Origin: Rugosimonospora africana
Lineage (GTDB): Bacteria > Actinomycetota > Actinomycetes > Mycobacteriales > Micromonosporaceae
Reading direction: 5' to 3'
NCBI RefSeq assembly: GCF_016862975.1
Contig: NZ_BONZ01000087.1
Coordinates: 26,673 to 90,672 of the forward strand
DNA: 64,000 nt
The notes under the pieces are model-generated. The model was not told the origin of the DNA. It searched no databases and saw only the letters and a list, made by a program, of their open reading frames with translations. Position 1 is the first letter of the stretch, and each line of letters opens with the position of its first letter. The position numbers were made by a program, and so were the translations under genes. Positions 16,722 through 28,671 of the stretch are shown here, piece after piece.

Positions 16722-17320
16722 GCGCCACCCGGTTGATCGTCTGGCGACACGGCCAGACCACCTGGAACGTCGCGAACCGCATCCAGGGGCAGCTGGACAT
16801 CGACCTCGACCCGACCGGCCTCGCCCAGGCCGGGGCGGTCGCCGCCCGGCTCGCCGAACTGCGGCCGGACGCGATCGTCAGCAGTGACCTGCGCCGGGCC
16901 TCCGACACCGCCGCCGCCCTGGCCGCGCTGACCGGACTCGAGGTCAGCTACGACCCGCGGCTGCGGGAGCGGTCCTTCGGCGACTGGCAGGGGTTGACCA
17001 ATGCCGAGGCCGCCGAGAAGCACCCGGTCGAGTACGCCCGGTGGCGGGCCGGCCAGACGATCGACGGCTGTGGCGTCGAGGAAGCCGATGACCTGGGCAA
17101 ACGGGCATCGGGTGCGTTCCGGGAGGCGGCTGAGCTGGCGCCGGGCGGCACCGTGGTGGCGGTCAGCCATGGCGGCACGGCCAAGTACGGCACGGTGGCG
17201 CTGCTCGGCTGGCCGAGCACGGTCCTGCCGGGCATCGGTGCGCTGAGCAACTGCCACTGGGTGGACCTGCGCGCGTACCCGTCGGTGGGCTGGCAGTTGC
17301 GCGCCTACAACGCCGCCTAA
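16718..17320 (+). CDS. Histidine phosphatase family protein (phosphoglycerate mutase-like)
   Basis: A 200-residue member of the histidine phosphatase superfamily. The catalytic RHG is in IVWRHGQTTWN (about residues 7-17) and the second histidine in VAVSHGGTAKY (about 145-155). This gene consistently follows rsfS in actinobacteria, where it is annotated variously as phosphoglycerate phosphatase or GpmB; the true substrate cannot be read from sequence. It starts at GTG 16718, overlapping the rsfS stop by 4 bp. Confidence 0.92.
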   Translation: MSATRLIVWRHGQTTWNVANRIQGQLDIDLDPTGLAQAGAVAARLAELRPDAIVSSDLRRASDTAAALAALTGLEVSYDPRLRERSFGDWQGLTNAEAAEKHPVEYARWRAGQTIDGCGVEEADDLGKRASGAFREAAELAPGGTVVAVSHGGTAKYGTVALLGWPSTVLPGIGALSNCHWVDLRAYPSVGWQLRAYNAA

Positions 17321-17422
17321 CGGGAGCTGACGGGTCGGTGTGAGGCAGCCGGCTCGCACCCCTGCCGAAGTTGCCTCGGAAGATTTGAGCGCCCGGAACC
17401 GGCCGGGACGGGGTAGCGTCCG

Positions 17423-17887
17423 ATGGACATGGGTACGCGTCGACTTTCCGTCATGTGCGCCGCCGGTCTGGTCGCAGCCGGTGTCCTTGCCGGCTGTTCG
17501 GCTGGCACTCCTCAGATTGTCCCGAGCGGAGGAGGCACCGTGTCCGCTTCTCCCCAGCCCAGCCAGCAGCCTTCGGACCAGCCGATGCCGCTGCCGTCCC
17601 CGGTGGAGACGCCGACCGCCTCGCCGATACCAACGGGGGTGATCCTGCCCCCGAGCAAGCCGGCACCGTCCGGCGAGCAGACCCTGACCGGGCAGGTCGA
17701 GGCCGGGGTAGAGCGGGGCTGCCTGATCCTGAACGACGCCACCGGCGTCTACCAGCTGCTGGGTGGGGATCCGACGGTCGTCTATGCGGGCGCCCAGGTG
17801 TCGGTCACCGGCCACGTGGTCACCGGCGTGATGAGTTACTGCATGCAGGGCCGCCCGTTCCAGATCACCGAGGCGCACCGAATCTGA
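17423..17887 (+). CDS. Secreted lipoprotein of unknown function
   Basis: A 154-residue protein with a signal peptide and lipobox VLAGC (Cys about residue 25), so it is anchored to the outer face of the membrane. Residues about 30-80 are a Pro/Ser/Thr/Gln linker. The last 70 residues (GQVEAGVERGCLILND...) look like a small beta-barrel with two cysteines. I do not recognise the family with certainty. It sits alone between the phosphatase and degV. An in-frame ATG two codons downstream is an alternative start. Confidence 0.8.
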   Translation: MDMGTRRLSVMCAAGLVAAGVLAGCSAGTPQIVPSGGGTVSASPQPSQQPSDQPMPLPSPVETPTASPIPTGVILPPSKPAPSGEQTLTGQVEAGVERGCLILNDATGVYQLLGGDPTVVYAGAQVSVTGHVVTGVMSYCMQGRPFQITEAHRI

Positions 17888-17942
17888 GGCGGACCCGACC
17901 GTAGCGCTGGCGTGCGGGCGGAGATCGGATACCGTGCCGGTC

Positions 17943-18782
17943 ATGTCCATTGCCGTGGTGACCGACTCCACCGCCTACCTGCCGGCGGAGCTGATCGCGG
18001 CCGGCGGGCTGACCGTCGTGCCGCTGGGCGTGGCAATCGACGGCGTCGAGGGGCGCGAGGGTCTGGACGTGTCGCCGGACGACGTGGCACGGGCGCTCGG
18101 AGCCCGGCGGCTAGCGGTCACCACGTCCCGTCCCTCGCCGGCAGAGCTGTCCACGGTCTACGGCAAGCTGCTGGCCGCCGGCGCCACCGGGATCGTCTCG
18201 GTGCACCTGTCGGCGAAGCTGTCCGGCACCTACGACGCCGCCGTACTTGCCGCCGCTGACCATCCCGGTCTCGTCGAGGTGGTGGACTCCCTCAGTACCG
18301 GGATGGGGCTGGGCTTCCCCGCGCTGCACGCGCGTGGTGAGGACCTGGCCGCGGCGCGGGCCGCGGCGCTGGCCGCGGTCGCCCGGACCACCACTCTGTT
18401 CTATGTGGACACACTGGAGTACCTGCGGCGCGGCGGTCGCATCGGTGCCGCCTCGGCCCTGTTGGGCACGGCGCTGTCCGTCAAGCCGATCCTGCACATG
18501 GCCGATGGCGAAATCGTGGTACGGGACAAGGTGCGTACCGCGACCCGGGCGATGGGCCGGCTGGTCGACCTCGCGGTGGAGGCGGCCGGAGAGTCCGATG
18601 TGGACATCGCGGTGCATCACCTGGCGGCGCCTGGCCGGGCGACGGAGTTGACCGCGGCGTTGACGGATCGGTTGGGCGTGCGCATGAAGGCGTGTTACCA
18701 AACCGAAATCGGCGCGGCGGTCGGTGCGCATGCCGGCCCCGGCCTGGTATCGGTCGTCGTACATAACAGATCGACTGCCTGA
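17943..18782 (+). CDS. DegV family fatty-acid-binding protein
   Basis: A 279-residue protein of the DegV family, which binds a fatty acid (FakB in the fatty-acid kinase system). The start MSIAVVTDSTAYLPAEL, the VTTSRPSPAEL segment near residue 60, the LSAKLSGTYDAA motif near 87 and the C-terminal IGAAVGAHAGPGLVSVV are diagnostic. A GTG three codons earlier is a possible alternative start. It precedes comEA-comEC, a common actinobacterial order. No fatty-acid kinase (FakA) gene is visible in the window. Confidence 0.93.
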   Translation: MSIAVVTDSTAYLPAELIAAGGLTVVPLGVAIDGVEGREGLDVSPDDVARALGARRLAVTTSRPSPAELSTVYGKLLAAGATGIVSVHLSAKLSGTYDAAVLAAADHPGLVEVVDSLSTGMGLGFPALHARGEDLAAARAAALAAVARTTTLFYVDTLEYLRRGGRIGAASALLGTALSVKPILHMADGEIVVRDKVRTATRAMGRLVDLAVEAAGESDVDIAVHHLAAPGRATELTAALTDRLGVRMKACYQTEIGAAVGAHAGPGLVSVVVHNRSTA

Positions 18783-18871
18783 TCGGTACGGCGTCCACAA
18801 CCACCCTCGCCGTCCACAGTTCCTGATCTGAGCGCGGCGGCGGCCGTCGCGGCCGGCCTAGCGTTCCGTCC

Positions 18872-20179
18872 GTGCGTAGGCGGGACAGCAAACGGGACGA
18901 CGACGAGACCCGGCGGCGCTTCGACGCGGTGTGGCCGTCGGCGGCACCCCGGGATCCGGGCGGGGTCGACGCGTGGCGCCGGTTCGACACGCAGCCGACG
19001 GCGGCATCGGGTGGGCACCGGATCCGCCCGGCGGTGCCGCCGGGTCGCGCGCAGGAGGGTGGGGCCGGCGACGATTCCGGGTCGACTTCCGGTCCAAGGC
19101 GGACCGATCCGGGATCGGAGCGGCCCCTCTCCTCGCCTGCCCGGTCCGGCTCGCAGTCGGAGCGGCCAGAGTCTTTGAAGCGGTCTGAGCCTCCCGACCG
19201 GTCGGAGTCTGAGGTGACGTGGCCGGGGTCTTCGGTGGGTTCGGGGGGTGAGCCGATGCGATCCGGTGCTGGTTCGAGTCGGCCGGAGTCGGAGTCGGAG
19301 CCGGAACGGTTGGAGTCTGAGGTGGTCTGGCCGGGGTCTTCGGTGGGTTCGGGGGGTGAGCCGATGCGGTCCGGTCCTGGTTGGAGCCGGCCCGAGTCCG
19401 AGCCGGAGTGGCCTGGGTCCGATTCGATCGGGTCCGGCGGTTCGGAGCCCGGGGCCGGGTTCGGGCGGGAGTGGCCGGCGGCCGGATCCGAGCCGTCCGC
19501 GTCCGCCGACCGGTGGCCCTCGTGGGCCGCTGGCGACGATGACGCGGGCGGTGGCGGCGCAGGCGGCCTGGCGGCATCGGGACGCCGCGCACTCGGTGCG
19601 TTCGATCCCGGGCGGCGCGGGGTGCGGGCGCTGATCGCGGTCACGATTCTGGTCGTCGCGATCGCCGCCTTCCTCGCCTGGCGGGCACAGCCGCACAGCG
19701 AGCCGGTGGGGCCGGCGTCGACCTACTCCGCGCCGCTGGCCGCCACACCCTCCGCCCCGCCCAGCACGATCGTGGTGGCGGTGCAGGGCAAGGTGACCCA
19801 TCCCGGCCTCGTGCGGCTGCCGAGTGGCTCCCGGGTCGCCGACGCGATCGCCGCCGCCGGTGGGGCGTTGCCCGGCGTGGACCTGTCTTACGTCAACTCC
19901 GCGCGCAAGCTCACCGACGGTGAATTGATCGTCATTGGGGAGACCCCGCCGCCGGGCGTTGCCGCGGCCGGCGATCCGACCGGTGGCGGCAAGGTCGACC
20001 TGAACTCCGCGTCGCTGACCGAGCTGGAGACACTTCCCGGGATCGGCCCGGCCCTGGCTCAGCGCATCATCGACTACCGCACCCAACACAACGGCTTCCG
20101 GAGTGTGGACGAACTGCGGCAGGTCTCCGGCATCGGCGACGCGAAGTTCGCTTCGGTCAAGGACCTGGTGACGGTGTGA
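18872..20179 (+). CDS. comEA: ComEA-family DNA-binding protein with long repetitive N-terminus
   Basis: A 435-residue membrane-anchored protein. Residues 1-250 are hydrophilic and repetitive; a 36-residue unit ([17 protein letters not shown]...) is tandemly duplicated from a 108-bp DNA repeat. One membrane helix follows (about 251-270), then an SLBB domain (about 299-355), then the ComEA helix-hairpin-helix pair [20 protein letters not shown]...VSGIGDAKF (about 372-433) that binds double-stranded DNA during uptake. Typical homologues have a much shorter N-terminus. It starts at GTG 18872 and overlaps comEC by 4 bp. Whether this organism takes up DNA naturally is unknown. Confidence 0.92.
   Translation: MRRRDSKRDDDETRRRFDAVWPSAAPRDPGGVDAWRRFDTQPTAASGGHRIRPAVPPGRAQEGGAGDDSGSTSGPRRTDPGSERPLSSPARSGSQSERPESLKRSEPPDRSESEVTWPGSSVGSGGEPMRSGAGSSRPESESEPERLESEVVWPGSSVGSGGEPMRSGPGWSRPESEPEWPGSDSIGSGGSEPGAGFGREWPAAGSEPSASADRWPSWAAGDDDAGGGGAGGLAASGRRALGAFDPGRRGVRALIAVTILVVAIAAFLAWRAQPHSEPVGPASTYSAPLAATPSAPPSTIVVAVQGKVTHPGLVRLPSGSRVADAIAAAGGALPGVDLSYVNSARKLTDGELIVIGETPPPGVAAAGDPTGGGKVDLNSASLTELETLPGIGPALAQRIIDYRTQHNGFRSVDELRQVSGIGDAKFASVKDLVTV
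19205..19420 (+). repeat. 108-bp tandem duplication inside comEA
   Basis: A block beginning GAGTCTGAGGTG at 19205 is repeated from 19313, a period of 108 bp (36 codons, in frame), with most positions identical, including the GGGTCTTCGGTGGGTTCGGG segment. It produces the repeated Ser/Pro/Glu-rich N-terminal segment. Confidence 0.85.
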
Positions 20180-22539
20180 GCGGCGCTCCGGTGCGGAAGC
20201 ACTCGTCGCCGCTGCCGGACCTGCGGCTGGTCGGCGTCGCTGCCGGCACGTGGCTTTCCGCGCTTGGCTGCCTGTATCTGGCCGCCCTGCCGGCGGCTCT
20301 GCTCGCCGCCGCGGCCGCGCTGCTGGCCGCGGGTCTCGGGAGCGTCCGGCGACTCGGGTCCCCACGCTGGTTGGTCGCCGCCGTGCTGCTCGGTGTGGTG
20401 TGCGGCGCCGCCGCGACCGCCGCGAGGTTGGCGGTGCGGGACGCTGCGCCACTCGCCGGTCTGGCCCGGCAGCGCGCCACTGTCCAGGTAGGACTGACCA
20501 TTGTGGACGACCCGCGACCGGTCGGCGGAATCGCGAACGGGCCGCAGACCTATCTGGTGCCGGCATCGGTCACGACTATCGAGACTCGCGACGGACGGCA
20601 CCTCCGGTTGGATGCCGGGATGCTGGTGTTCGCCGACGATCCGGCATGGCGGGCGCTGCTGCCCGGCACATCGGTCCGCGCCTCCGGCCGGCTGTCCCCG
20701 CCCGACGGCGGGGATCTGACCGCCGCCGTACTGTCGGTGTCCACGGCACCGGACCGGATCGGCACGGCGCCGTGGGCGCAGCGCGCCGCCGGAGCGTTGC
20801 GCACCGGCCTGCGCCGGGCATGCGCTCCGCTGCCTCCCGGACCCGGCGGACTACTGCCGGGTCTGGTCGACGGCGACACCGGACGATTGGACCCGGCTGT
20901 CGCCGACGACTTCCGCGCGACCGGCATGACGCATCTGGTCGCTGTGTCCGGAGCCAACGTGGCGATCCTGTTGGGCGCGGTGCTGCTGCTGGCCCGCTGG
21001 TGCCGGGCAGGTCCGTGGCTTGCCGCCGCGTTGTGCACGGTCGCGCTGGTCGGCTTCGTGATCCTGGCGCGACCGTCGCCCAGTGTGCTGAGAGCGGCGG
21101 CGATGGGCGGCCTCGGCCTGCTCGCGCTGGTGTCTGGCCGTCCCCGGGCCGCCGTCCCCGGGCTCGCGGCCACCGTGATGGTGCTCGTCGTGGCGTCCCC
21201 GGCACTGGCGGCGGATCCCGGCTTCGCGTTGTCCGTGTTCGCGACCGGAGGGTTGCTGCTCCTCGCTCCACGCTGGCGGGACGCGCTACGCCGGCACCGG
21301 GTGCCGGCCGGCCTGGCCGAGGCGCTGGCCATCCCGGCCGCCGCCGAGGTCGCCTGCGCGCCGGTGATCGCCGCGATCTCGGGGACGGTCAGTCTCGTCG
21401 CCGTACCGGCGAACCTGCTCGCCGAGCCGGCCGTGGCACCGGCCACCGTGCTGGGTGTGGTGGCGGCCTCGGTGTCCACCGTGTGGCCGGCCGCCGCCGA
21501 GTTCCTCGCCTGGTTGGCCTCATGGCCGGCACGGTGGCTGGTGTCCGTCGCCCGGTTCGGCGCGGCCACGCCGTCCGCGGTGGTCGGTTGGCCGGGCGGC
21601 GCGTCCGGTGGGCTGCTGCTCGCACTCATCCTGCTGGTCGGGCTGCTGGCCGCGCGCCGGCCCGCGGTACGGGTGGTCGTCGGGGCGTGCGCGGTCGCCG
21701 CCGCGCTGGGCGCGGTTCCGGTGGCGGTGGTGGCCGGGGGCTGGCCGCCGGTGGGGGCGTTGATGGTGGCGTGCGACGTGGGCCAGGGCGATTCGGTCGT
21801 GTTGCCACTCGGCGGGGCGAGGGCGGTCGTGGTCGACGCCGGGCCGGAGCCCACGGCCACCGACCGGTGCCTGCGCGAGCTGGGCGTCCGAGAGGTGTCC
21901 CTGTTCATCGTCAGCCATTTCCACGCGGACCACGTGGGTGGGGTGGACGGCGTGTTCCGGGGTCGGCGGGTGGACGAGGTAGCCATCGGATGGTTCCCGG
22001 AGCCGGCGGCCGGGCGTCAGGAGGTGCTGGGGGAGGCGGCTCGGCGGGGCACCCCGGTGGTGGTGCCGGAGCTGGGCTGGCAATGGGTAGAAGGCCCGTT
22101 GGCGTTGACGGTACTGGGACCGGTCGGACGGGTCACCGGCACCGACTCGGATCCGAACAACAACTCGCTGATCGTGATGGCTCACGTGCACGGGATCCGG
22201 ATGCTCCTGCCGGGCGACGCCGAGGTGCAGGAGCAGGCGGCGGTACTGGCTGCGGACGGTCCGGGCGCCCTGCGCGCCCAGGTGCTCAAGGTGGCCCATC
22301 ACGGTTCGGCGTACCAGGACCCGGCCCTGCTGGAAGCGGTGCACCCGGCGGTCGCGCTGGTATCCGTCGGGGTGGGCAACCCGTACGGGCACCCGAACCT
22401 GCCGATGCTCGGGCGCCTGCAGCGTGAGGGAGCCCGGGTACTGCGTACCGACCTGGACGGTGACGTGGCGGCGGTGCTGGACCGGGGAAGGCTCGCGACC
22501 GTCCGGCACGGGGTGGCCCCAGGGCGCCGGCCGCCCTGA
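20176..22539 (+). CDS. comEC: ComEC/Rec2 family DNA-uptake channel protein
   Basis: A 787-residue polytopic membrane protein. The N-terminal third contains an OB-like DUF4131 region, then the competence domain with many helices (motif [17 protein letters not shown] near residue 255). The C-terminal 250 residues are a metallo-beta-lactamase fold: DVGQGDS near 535 and [10 protein letters not shown] near 580, with [10 protein letters not shown] later. In competent bacteria ComEC moves single-stranded DNA into the cell. The GTG start overlaps the comEA stop, so the two are co-translated. Confidence 0.94.
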   Translation: MSGAPVRKHSSPLPDLRLVGVAAGTWLSALGCLYLAALPAALLAAAAALLAAGLGSVRRLGSPRWLVAAVLLGVVCGAAATAARLAVRDAAPLAGLARQRATVQVGLTIVDDPRPVGGIANGPQTYLVPASVTTIETRDGRHLRLDAGMLVFADDPAWRALLPGTSVRASGRLSPPDGGDLTAAVLSVSTAPDRIGTAPWAQRAAGALRTGLRRACAPLPPGPGGLLPGLVDGDTGRLDPAVADDFRATGMTHLVAVSGANVAILLGAVLLLARWCRAGPWLAAALCTVALVGFVILARPSPSVLRAAAMGGLGLLALVSGRPRAAVPGLAATVMVLVVASPALAADPGFALSVFATGGLLLLAPRWRDALRRHRVPAGLAEALAIPAAAEVACAPVIAAISGTVSLVAVPANLLAEPAVAPATVLGVVAASVSTVWPAAAEFLAWLASWPARWLVSVARFGAATPSAVVGWPGGASGGLLLALILLVGLLAARRPAVRVVVGACAVAAALGAVPVAVVAGGWPPVGALMVACDVGQGDSVVLPLGGARAVVVDAGPEPTATDRCLRELGVREVSLFIVSHFHADHVGGVDGVFRGRRVDEVAIGWFPEPAAGRQEVLGEAARRGTPVVVPELGWQWVEGPLALTVLGPVGRVTGTDSDPNNNSLIVMAHVHGIRMLLPGDAEVQEQAAVLAADGPGALRAQVLKVAHHGSAYQDPALLEAVHPAVALVSVGVGNPYGHPNLPMLGRLQREGARVLRTDLDGDVAAVLDRGRLATVRHGVAPGRRPP

Positions 22540-22823
22540 CGCGATCGCCGGGCGGGTGCCGGGAACTGGTCGCTACACGGGGCCGGCAGTGAGGCCGGCG
22601 CCGGCCGTCAAAGGGCGGGTGTGAGTCGCGACACCGGCCGGGAGTCGCGGGGACGGGGTGCGACATGGGGCCTCGCCGCACCGTTGCGGTCCCGGCGTCA
22701 GGAAAGTAGTGGGGCGTCGTGCCCCGGGTGACTGGCGTCGGGCCAGCGTACCGGGGGTGTGAGTGGGGTATCGGGCTGGTCGTCCCCCTCCAGAAGCGGC
22801 GGTCGACGTGGGACGATATCTGG
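22540..22823. other. Intergenic region before holA, nothing recognised
   Basis: These 284 bp hold no coding signal I trust; an open frame in phase with holA extends back to 22719, but its residues do not resemble the delta subunit. It presumably contains the holA promoter. Confidence 0.5.
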
Positions 22824-23795
22824 GTGACAACGGCGCCTCCCGTGCTCTGCCTCGTCAGCGGTGACGAAGAGTTGCTCGTCGCACGTGCGGTGGCCGACGT
22901 GACCGCGCTGGCCCGGGCCAGCGACCCCGACACCGACGTGCGCGAGCTGGAAGCCAACTCGCTGCTGCCCAGCGAGCTGGACGAAGTGCTCAGCCCGTCG
23001 CTGTTCGGCGGCCGGCGGGTCCTGGTGGTCCGCAACGGCCAGGACGCGAAGAAAGATCTCGTAGCCGCCCTGCTGCGCTACGCCCAGGAACCCGACCCCG
23101 AGGTGAGCCTGGTCGTCACGCACGCCGGCGGCGCCAAGGGCAAGGCGTTCGCCGAGGGGTTGCAGGCGGCGGGGGCCAAGGTCCTGCGCGCGGCGAAGCT
23201 GACCCGGCCGAAGGATCGGGCCGAGTTCGTCCGGGACGAGATTCGCCGCCTCGGCGGCAAGTCCACGGAGGACGCCGCCGAGGCACTGCTCTCCGCAGTC
23301 GGCAACGACCTGCGTGAACTGGCCGCCGCGTGCTCGCAGCTGATGGCGGACACCGACGGACGGGTCACCGCCGAGACGGTCAACCGCTACTACCGTGGCC
23401 GGGCGGAGGTCAGCGGGTTCACGGTGGCCGACGCCGCCATGGTGGGCGACGTCCCGGCGGCGCTGGAGGCGCTGCGCTGGGCGCTACAGGTGGGCGTGGA
23501 CCCGGTGCCGATCGCGGACGCGCTGGCCGACGGCGTGCGTACCGTGGCCCGGGTCGCGGCGGCAGGCCGGGGCAACCCGTACCAGCTGGCCTCGGCTCTC
23601 GGCATGCCGGCCTGGAAGATCGAGCGCGCCCAGCGCCAGGGGCGCGGGTGGACGCCCGAGGGCCTGGTCGACGCCATGCGTGCCGCGGCCGACTGCAACG
23701 CGGCGGTCAAGGGCGGCTCGGACGACCGGGGATACGCGCTGGAGGCGGCGATTTTCGCGATGAGCGCCGCCCGTAAGGCGGAGGGCACCCGGTGA
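22824..23795 (+). CDS. holA: DNA polymerase III delta subunit
   Basis: A 323-residue clamp-loader subunit that opens the beta sliding clamp. The N-terminus VTTAPPVLCLVSGDEELLVARAV and the middle segment SLFGGRRVLVV...DAKKDL are typical of actinobacterial HolA, and the C-terminal helical collar ends with EAAIFAMSAARKA. The GTG at 22824 is chosen because homology begins there; the frame runs 35 codons further upstream. Placement between comEC and rpsT is the usual actinobacterial order. Confidence 0.95.
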   Translation: MTTAPPVLCLVSGDEELLVARAVADVTALARASDPDTDVRELEANSLLPSELDEVLSPSLFGGRRVLVVRNGQDAKKDLVAALLRYAQEPDPEVSLVVTHAGGAKGKAFAEGLQAAGAKVLRAAKLTRPKDRAEFVRDEIRRLGGKSTEDAAEALLSAVGNDLRELAAACSQLMADTDGRVTAETVNRYYRGRAEVSGFTVADAAMVGDVPAALEALRWALQVGVDPVPIADALADGVRTVARVAAAGRGNPYQLASALGMPAWKIERAQRQGRGWTPEGLVDAMRAAADCNAAVKGGSDDRGYALEAAIFAMSAARKAEGTR

Positions 23796-23937
23796 CGACC
23801 GCGGGCGACTGCGGAGACGGCGCGGGCTCAAGTCCGGTCCTGCCGGTCATTCCTGCGACCACTCCGGCTCGGCGCGTGCGGCGCCGCGCAACGGCCCGGC
23901 CCGGTCGCCGGCTCGCGGCGAGCCGGGAGCGTGCGCG

Positions 23938-24630
23938 GTGAGCAGCGTCGCCAGTCCCAAAAGACCGCTCTACGCACGGGCGTTGCGGTTGCACTACATG
24001 CATCCGGGCGGGCTGCTGTGCTTCTTCTTCTTCGAGGGCATGATCCTGCTCGCCGTCCTTCTTGCCCTCGCCGAGCTGGTGACCTGGTGGGTCGTGATCA
24101 TCCTGCCGGTCTCGGTGGCGACCATGGTTAAGATCAACGACGTGGTCGCCGGGCTGTCGTTCACCCAGCGCGGCAAGGCGGTGCTGCCGAGGCGGATTCC
24201 GGCGGTGGCGCGGGGCAGCGCCGCGGTCGGGCCGACCGGTTCCGCTCCGCCGCAGACAAACCGGCTGACGACGGGCCGGGCGGTCGGGCGGGCCGTGGGT
24301 ACGGCACCCGCGCCGGGCAGTTCCGCCCCGGGCAGTTCCGCCCCGGGCAGGGCCCCCTCGCCAGATGCCGGGACATCCGGGCATCCGGACCCCAACCCGG
24401 CCTCTCCGGGCACGAGTCAGCCGACCAACGGGGCACGACCGGGTGATCCCGCCGGCCCGCGAACGACCAACGGGGCACGACCGGGTGATCCCGCCGGCGC
24501 GGGGACGCCCGACGGGCACGGTCCCGCCGACGCCGAGACGAACGCGGATTCGGCCTCCGATCCGGGCGCCGGCCCGCTGCCGCGCCGCACCGCCTGGCCC
24601 AACCAGCGGCGCTTCGAGCGGCCAGTGTGA
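23938..24630 (+). CDS. Membrane protein with two helices and a repetitive disordered tail
   Basis: A 230-residue protein starting at GTG. Residues about 24-65 are two hydrophobic helices containing an unusual run of aromatic residues (CFFFFEGM). The rest is Pro/Gly/Ala-rich with repeated words: GSSAP twice and TNGARPGDPAG twice, from 24- to 48-bp DNA repeats. The N-terminal 85 residues are probably the functional part. This position (after holA, before rpsT) often holds a small membrane protein in actinomycetes. Function unknown. Confidence 0.75.
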   Translation: MSSVASPKRPLYARALRLHYMHPGGLLCFFFFEGMILLAVLLALAELVTWWVVIILPVSVATMVKINDVVAGLSFTQRGKAVLPRRIPAVARGSAAVGPTGSAPPQTNRLTTGRAVGRAVGTAPAPGSSAPGSSAPGRAPSPDAGTSGHPDPNPASPGTSQPTNGARPGDPAGPRTTNGARPGDPAGAGTPDGHGPADAETNADSASDPGAGPLPRRTAWPNQRRFERPV

Positions 24631-24659
24631 GGCGGCGAAACCGGACTTGGGCACGCGAA

Positions 24660-24688
24660 AACGCCGTCCGGGCTTACCGGACGGCGTT
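24660..24688. terminator. Bidirectional terminator after rpsT
   Basis: Perfect 12-bp stem AACGCCGTCCGG / CCGGACGGCGTT with a 5-nt loop, lying between the convergent stops of the membrane protein gene (24630) and rpsT (24706). Confidence 0.88.
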
Positions 24689-24705
24689 AGGCGAGAGGCA
24701 GGGTC

Positions 24706-24972
24706 TCAGGCCGCCAGCGCCGAGTAGCGCTTGGCGATGGCCGACTTGCGGTTGGCCGCCTGGTTCTTGTGGATGACGCCCTTGCTCGCGGCCTTGTCCA
24801 GCCGGCGGGACGCGTCACGCAGCAGGGTCTCGGCCGTGGCGGCGTCGCCGGCCTCAACCGCCTCGTTGTACTTGCGGATGGCCGTCTTCAGCGACGACTT
24901 GACCGCCTTGTTCCGCAGCCGGGCCTTCTCGTTCTGCCGGTTGCGCTTGATCTGGGACTTGATGTTCGCCAC
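24706..24972 (-). CDS. rpsT: 30S ribosomal protein S20
   Basis: An 88-residue basic protein, [21 protein letters not shown] at the start and [15 protein letters not shown] at the end, the clear S20 sequence. S20 binds 16S rRNA early in 30S assembly. It begins at GTG 24972, since the S20 sequence starts exactly there; the frame remains open upstream. It is monocistronic and opposite in strand to holA and lepA, as in other actinobacteria. Confidence 0.97.
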   Translation of the reverse strand: MANIKSQIKRNRQNEKARLRNKAVKSSLKTAIRKYNEAVEAGDAATAETLLRDASRRLDKAASKGVIHKNQAANRKSAIAKRYSALAA

Positions 24973-25142
24973 GCGACAGCCTCGTCCTGGTAGCTCGGTT
25001 GGGTTGCTGGTGTGCGGGCGACGGTGAGTCGCCACACGCGAGGAGCCAGATTACCAGGTGGGCAGGGTCTGAGCCAAAACGGGTACGGACGCGCAACGGG
25101 CCGGCCGGGGATCACCCGGCCGGCCCGCCCGCAGGGCTTGCC

Positions 25143-25880
25143 TCAGCAGGCGCCGTTGCAGGCCATGACCTTCAACCGGTCCAGGGTGCCGTTCCAGACG
25201 TCGGAGTCGCCGGCCAGGGTGGCGGCGCTGCTCCACTGCCAGAAGGAGTAGACCGAGTAGCCGGGCGGCAGGGTGCCGACCGTGCTGGAGTACCGGGCGA
25301 TCCACAGCGGGTCGTTGGCCGCCCAGGCGTTGTAGTTGCCGATGCAGGTGTTCCACCAGTCCGTGGTGGTGTAGAGCGCCGGCCAGCGGGTGGTCTTCGC
25401 GTGGTACTCGTTGGAGAACGAGGTGATCCAGCTGCGCATGGATGCCTGAGACAGGCCGTAGCACTCGGCGCCGTACGGGTTGTACTCGATGTCCAGCGCG
25501 CCGGGCAGCGTCTTGCCGTCCTTGGACCAGCCGCCGCCGTGGGCGACGAAGTAGTCCGCCTGCGCCGCGCCAGTGGTGGTGTCCGGCCGGGCGAAGTGGT
25601 AGGCGCCGCGGATCATGCCCACGTTGTACGAGCCGTTGTACTGCTGGGCGAAGTACGCGTTGGTGTAGTACGTGCCTTCGGTCGCCTTGATGTAGGCGAA
25701 CCGCGAGCCCGCGTTCCACTGTGCCGTCCAGTTGACGTTGCCCTGGTAGGAGGAAACGTCCTGGCCCTGAAGGCCGGCGGGGGCCGCGACGGCTCCGGTG
25801 CTGAACAGGACACTCACGGTGGCGGTGGCCACGACAGTGAGCGCGGCCAGCAGGCCGAGCCGCTTGCGGGGTGATGCCAT
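25143..25880 (-). CDS. Secreted GH25 muramidase (lysozyme)
   Basis: A 245-residue protein with a 33-residue signal peptide ending AVAAPAG, followed by a glycoside hydrolase family 25 domain: DVSSYQGNVNW (about 41-51), AYIKATEGT, RGAYHFARPD, and ALDIEYNPYG carrying the catalytic acidic residues. It cleaves the beta-1,4 bond between MurNAc and GlcNAc in peptidoglycan. RBS AAGGAG lies 5 bp upstream of the ATG. It has no cell-wall-binding repeat. Likely role: wall remodelling or attack on other bacteria. Confidence 0.94.
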   Translation of the reverse strand: MASPRKRLGLLAALTVVATATVSVLFSTGAVAAPAGLQGQDVSSYQGNVNWTAQWNAGSRFAYIKATEGTYYTNAYFAQQYNGSYNVGMIRGAYHFARPDTTTGAAQADYFVAHGGGWSKDGKTLPGALDIEYNPYGAECYGLSQASMRSWITSFSNEYHAKTTRWPALYTTTDWWNTCIGNYNAWAANDPLWIARYSSTVGTLPPGYSVYSFWQWSSAATLAGDSDVWNGTLDRLKVMACNGAC

Positions 25881-26234
25881 CTGCACTCCTTGGGGATACG
25901 GGGGTGAAGACCTTCGATGTTTATTCCACAGACGGCGGTCGATCTCCAGGTACGTAGACGATCTTTGTGATTTATGTTTCGCGAATTGTGCATGTCCGGA
26001 CAATGGCCTGACCAGCACCACCCGGACGGGAATGTGGCGATGCGGACGGTTACGAATCGGATACGTATCGTGTGTCGCCAAGGGTCGCGGAGCTGCGGTG
26101 ACGCCGGTCGCGGGGGTCGGCGGCCGGTGCCGGCACCGCGCTCACCCGGCGTGGGACGATAGGAAGGGACCACTGCGCGCCGCGCTGGGCGAACCAGAGT
26201 CCGACCGAACACCGCCGACGTAGAACGGACGACT
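25881..26234. promoter_or_regulatory. Divergent region between GH25 muramidase and lepA
   Basis: These 354 bp include a locally AT-rich stretch (about 25915-25995, unusual for this window) upstream of the muramidase, probably its promoter. I looked for the conserved G-run of the ydaO (c-di-AMP) riboswitch, which often precedes wall hydrolases in actinomycetes, and did not see it. Confidence 0.45.
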
Positions 26235-28099
<1,865 letters not shown>

Positions 28100-28103
<4 letters not shown>

Positions 28104-28597
28104 CGCACCACTGCCACCGCTGCGGCACCGCGCTGCCCGCCGCGCCACCGGTCGACTGTCCGGCGTGCGGGTACCAGATGTTCCTCAACGCGCGCCCGAC
28201 GGCGACCGTCATCATCCTCGACGGCGATCGGTTTCTGTCGCTGGTGCGGGCGCGGGAGCCCAACGCCGGCCGGTGGGACCTGCCGGGCGGCTTCTGCGAC
28301 GGGTGGGAGCTACCGGCGGACGCCGCGGTACGGGAGGCCCGCGAGGAGCTGAACGTCACCGTGCGGCTGGACCGGTTCGTCGGCATGTACGTGGGCGGCT
28401 ACCGGTTCCAGGACGAGACGTTGCCGGTGCTGGACATGTTCTGGCTGGCGACCATTGTGGACGGACAGCTGCGCCCGGATCCGAGTGAGGCGACCGGCCA
28501 CGACTGGCTTCCGCTGGCCGATCCGCCGCCGATGGCGTTTTCCACGATGGACAGTGCGCTGCGCGACGCGGCCGCGCTGCTGGCCGGCAAGTACTGA
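28100..28597 (+). CDS. Nudix hydrolase with N-terminal zinc ribbon
   Basis: A 165-residue protein. The N-terminus [21 protein letters not shown] has two CxxC pairs, a zinc ribbon as in NADH pyrophosphatase-type Nudix enzymes. The Nudix box [22 protein letters not shown] is at about residues 73-94 and fits Gx5Ex7REUxEE. It hydrolyses a nucleoside diphosphate linked to another moiety; substrate unknown. Coupled to lepA by a 4-bp overlap. Confidence 0.92.
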
Positions 28598-28671
28598 GGT
28601 TTCGGCATTTCCGGCGACGGGTACTTCTCGCATCGTTCCACCTGAAGGACGCGAGCAGGAGGAGGGCTCCC

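Noticed and set aside
23796..23937. tRNA gene suggested by a GGCTCAAGTCC T-loop-like word
   Set aside because: No acceptor stem, anticodon arm or D-arm can be built around it.
25881..26234. ydaO (c-di-AMP) riboswitch before the GH25 muramidase
   Set aside because: The conserved G-run and flanking motifs of that riboswitch are not present.
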